A stretch of DNA of 64,000 nt. Origin: Candidatus Villigracilis affinis (lineage in GTDB: Bacteria > Chloroflexota > Anaerolineae > Anaerolineales > Villigracilaceae). Numbering within the stretch: the stretch's first letter is position 1; each line of letters opens with the position of its first letter. The notes beneath the pieces are model-generated. The model was not told where the DNA came from. It ran no database searches and saw nothing but the letters and a program-made list of their open reading frames with translations. The stretch lies in contig JADKEA010000023.1 in the NCBI GenBank assembly GCA_016718275.1, positions 211,380 to 275,379 on the forward strand, read 5' to 3'. Both the position numbers and the translations under genes were made by a program. Below, piece after piece: positions 62,288 through 64,000 of this stretch.

Positions 62288-62986
62288 TTAATTGCTTTTT
62301 CGCGGCGGCAGTTTATTGCCTTCGCCTTCCTTTGTCACTTCCACCCAAAGAGACGCGGCCAACTCGTAGCCGATGACATGGTCATGCGGCTTCATGTTCA
62401 ACCGCAGCGGACCTTTGAACGGCGCACAACTCAACAAGTGGAACGATGTCCCAGGCACAAGTCCCAACTCGCCGATGTAAGTCAGCTTTTCGAAATCATG
62501 TGTGCGCACGCGGCTGATGACACAATCGGAACCCGAAGGGACATTACTCAATGACATGTCCCTGACCACAGGCATCACCCCATTTTTTGAGGGAATCGGC
62601 TCTCCATGCGGACAGCGCGTGGGACGGCCTGCCAGTTCATCCATGCGGTCTTCGATCATATCGTTGACGCCGAGCTCGAAGGTATCGGCCAGTTGATGGG
62701 CTGTAGCCCAATCGTATTTCATCACACGGACGAGAAAGACCTCCGTCAAGCGGTGACGGCGCAGGGAAGGCATGGCGATCTTTTCGCCAGTGGGGGTGAG
62801 GCGCACGCCGCGATACGGTTCATGGACAAGGTATCCATGCTTTTGCAAGCGCTTGACCATGCTTGCAATTGCCTGTGCAGACGATTCAACGTGTGAACTT
62901 AAAAGCGAAAGCGGCACCTGCTCATGATCCTGTTGCAGGCGATAGATCTCCGCGGCATAGCGTTGCATTGCAGCACTGGCTGACAT
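62288..62986 (-). CDS. DtxR/MntR-type metal-dependent regulator
   Basis: 232 residues. N-terminal winged helix ('YAAEIYRLQQDHEQVPLSLL' and 'ASMVKRLQKHGYLVHEPYRG'), dimerisation and metal-binding region ('MPSLRRHRLTEVFLVRVMKY' and 'CPHGEPIPSK'), and a C-terminal FeoA/SH3-like domain ('RVRTHDFEKLTYIGELGLVP'). Members bind Fe2+ or Mn2+ and repress uptake genes. AAGGA precedes the ATG. It is divergent from a ChuX-like gene, so iron or haem control is plausible. Confidence 0.92.
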   Translation of the reverse strand: MSASAAMQRYAAEIYRLQQDHEQVPLSLLSSHVESSAQAIASMVKRLQKHGYLVHEPYRGVRLTPTGEKIAMPSLRRHRLTEVFLVRVMKYDWATAHQLADTFELGVNDMIEDRMDELAGRPTRCPHGEPIPSKNGVMPVVRDMSLSNVPSGSDCVISRVRTHDFEKLTYIGELGLVPGTSFHLLSCAPFKGPLRLNMKPHDHVIGYELAASLWVEVTKEGEGNKLPPRKSN

Positions 62987-63043
62987 TCCTTGTGACCAAC
63001 TCCAAAATCTTCAATCGGGTTGAAAACTTGATGCAATCCGATT

Positions 63044-63070
63044 TAGATAAAATTTAATACAAATATCTAG
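63044..63070. promoter_or_regulatory. AT-rich dyad in the divergent DtxR/ChuX region
   Basis: TAGATA, 15 nt, TATCTA within the 168-nt divergent intergenic region. A TATACT box (63092-63097) and an AGAGGAG ribosome binding site point to the plus-strand gene. The dyad is a candidate operator for the adjacent regulator, but it is short and could be chance in AT-rich DNA. Confidence 0.35.
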
Positions 63071-63154
63071 ATTATTCAAATCCCCGAAATTATACTACGC
63101 GTCGCTTGAACAGGATGAAAACAATCCAATTTATTGATTAGAGGAGAATGACCC

Positions 63155-63705
63155 ATGTTTCAAACCGACCCAGCCCTCCGCCCGGAAATGACCGAGCTTG
63201 AACGTCAGCAAACCATCCGCGATGCTTTTAACCGTGACCGCTCGCAGATGACCTTAATGCTGGCCCATAAACTAAGAATTCCTGAAGTGGAAATTATCCG
63301 CGCGCTTGAGGATGACACTGCACACGAGCTTGATTTCTCGCGTTGGGAGGAGATCATCCGCGCTTTTGAGCCTCTTGGCAATGTGCACGTCATCCTTTCA
63401 AATGGAGCCGTGACCATCGAAGCCTTTGGCCAGTTTGGTAATTTCACGAATAGCGACGGCTTCTTAAACGTCCGTACCAAATCGCTTGATATGCACATCC
63501 GTAGCTGGGAGTGGATTCGGTCTTTGCCTTCCGTAAGCCCAGCCATCTCGATGGGCACGAGTCGCTCAGCTTCCAATTCTTCGATCGGCGCGGGGCCGCC
63601 GCGTTCAAAGTCTTCCTCAATTTCGGCGGCAAAGAGCCAGCGCCCGACCTTGTGAAAACCTATCATGAGTTGATCGAGAGATTCGCGAGGAATTATATGA
63701 ATTAA
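63155..63705 (+). CDS. ChuX/HutX-like haem utilisation protein (one frameshift)
   Basis: About 183 residues when corrected. The first 75 residues are helical ('LMLAHKLRIPEVEIIRALED'), followed by beta strands 'NVHVILSNGAVTIEAFGQFG', 'KSLDMHIRSWEW', 'SVFAFRKPSHLDGHESLSFQ' and 'FFDRRGAAAFKVFLNFGG', like the repeat unit of ChuX/HutX and HemS haem carriers. One G seems lost near 63512-63513: TGG GAT restores 'WEWDSVFAFRKP'. The family stores or hands over haem in the cytoplasm. Its position opposite a DtxR-type regulator agrees with an iron or haem role. Confidence 0.72.
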
Positions 63706-63799
63706 CTTGTTGTCTGGCTAGAACTTCATTACTTCAATCGAAAAATGGGCACGCCACCCAGCACCTCTTTCTTAACTTGCGGGTTGTAAACTCACTCTC

Positions 63800-63901
63800 C
63801 TACCAGGCTTTCAAAATCTCATATGGCGGACCGCTAAAGAAGACCCCAGAGACAAATACATTCGTATCCATTACAACTTTCAAGTCCAGAACGATCTTCA
63901 T
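63800..63901 (-). pseudogene. PIN-domain toxin remnant
   Basis: A 33-codon ORF reading 'VVMDTNVFVSGVFFSGPPY' and ending 'EILKAW' then stop. This is the first strand and helix of a PIN-domain toxin (catalytic Asp in V-x-D-T-N), where full-length toxins have about 130-150 residues. No continuation was found in other frames downstream. Its ATG overlaps the stop of the antitoxin-like gene by 4 nt, the normal order of such modules. Most likely a decayed toxin gene; a lost part or an indel cannot be excluded. Confidence 0.65.
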
Positions 63902-64000
63902 TTCTTGCCCCGTGCCTTTGCCACCGCGGACGTGATATCTTCCTCCGTCAACCCTGCTTCCTTTGCCTGCCGACGTGCCTGCTTGATCAGTTCATCGACC
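63898..64000 (-). CDS. Antitoxin-like protein, C-terminal part (gene runs off the window)
   Basis: The last 33 codons are visible: 'VDELIKQARRQAKEAGLTEE' followed by 'DITSAVAKARGKK'. A helical, basic tail like this is typical of small antitoxins encoded just before PIN toxins of the COG1569 type. The overlap ATGA with the toxin remnant supports the pairing. The N-terminal DNA-binding part lies outside the window. Confidence 0.6.
   Translation of the reverse strand, partial: VDELIKQARRQAKEAGLTEEDITSAVAKARGKK

Overview
The window looks like chromosomal DNA of an uncultured filamentous-type Chloroflexota bacterium, most likely class Anaerolineae. This is an inference from several traits: many leaderless genes whose -10 box lies about 7 nt from the ATG, CIRCE-controlled groESL, Pro-Thr-rich lipoproteins with SH3b and TPR domains, an ECF sigma factor paired with a membrane protein carrying a DUF5667-like N-terminus, and three-repeat SLH surface proteins. 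No mobile element, CRISPR array or rRNA operon was seen.

Layout. 1-13.9 kb is mostly housekeeping: the 3' part of nuoN, a small membrane protein, a K+-channel-like protein, tRNA-Lys(CUU), two translationally coupled TPR membrane proteins, CIRCE-groES-groEL, a parvulin-type lipoprotein, two small membrane proteins, ilvE, an MFS transporter preceded by a 19-codon leader ORF, and an SH3-like/HAD/zinc-ribbon operon on the minus strand. 14-18.1 kb is a minus-strand operon of five GNAT acetyltransferases. It sits behind a leader with its own promoter, a 27-codon leader ORF, two tandem intrinsic terminators and a competing antiterminator pairing. 18.2-24 kb holds lipoproteins, a polysaccharide deacetylase, a methyltransferase-like protein and a large GT-C membrane glycosyltransferase.

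24-29 kb is a polysaccharide export and dTDP-L-rhamnose operon: ABC permease, ABC ATPase, then 3,5-epimerase, 4,6-dehydratase, thymidylyltransferase and reductase. 29.1-51.4 kb is the centre of interest: an ECF sigma factor, its overlapping putative anti-sigma protein with an extracytoplasmic beta-propeller, and then twelve tandem paralogous genes (P1-P12). Each paralog encodes a signal peptide, a variable beta-sandwich-like region of about 240 residues and three SLH repeats. The sigma gene and ten of the twelve paralogs share one promoter-like element (GCCGGTCTC, exactly 16 nt, CGTTA/CGTTT). P10 and P11 have sigma-70-type promoters instead. All twelve end in near-identical terminators.

51.4-62.3 kb is a second glycan cluster: GT4, FkbM methyltransferase, an SLH-anchored M6 metalloprotease, a polysaccharide pyruvyl transferase (CsaB-like) fused to a glycosyltransferase, a WbsX-type protein and two GT2 enzymes. 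In known systems SLH domains bind pyruvylated cell-wall glycan, so the export, rhamnose and pyruvyl-transferase genes plausibly build the anchor for the SLH proteins. The window ends with divergent DtxR-type and ChuX-type genes and a truncated PIN toxin/antitoxin remnant.

Caution: at least eleven genes contain single-base frameshifts. Those outside the SLH array are mostly one-base losses in short homopolymers, which points to residual assembly indels rather than true pseudogenes. Such genes are annotated over their full span with the shift positions given.
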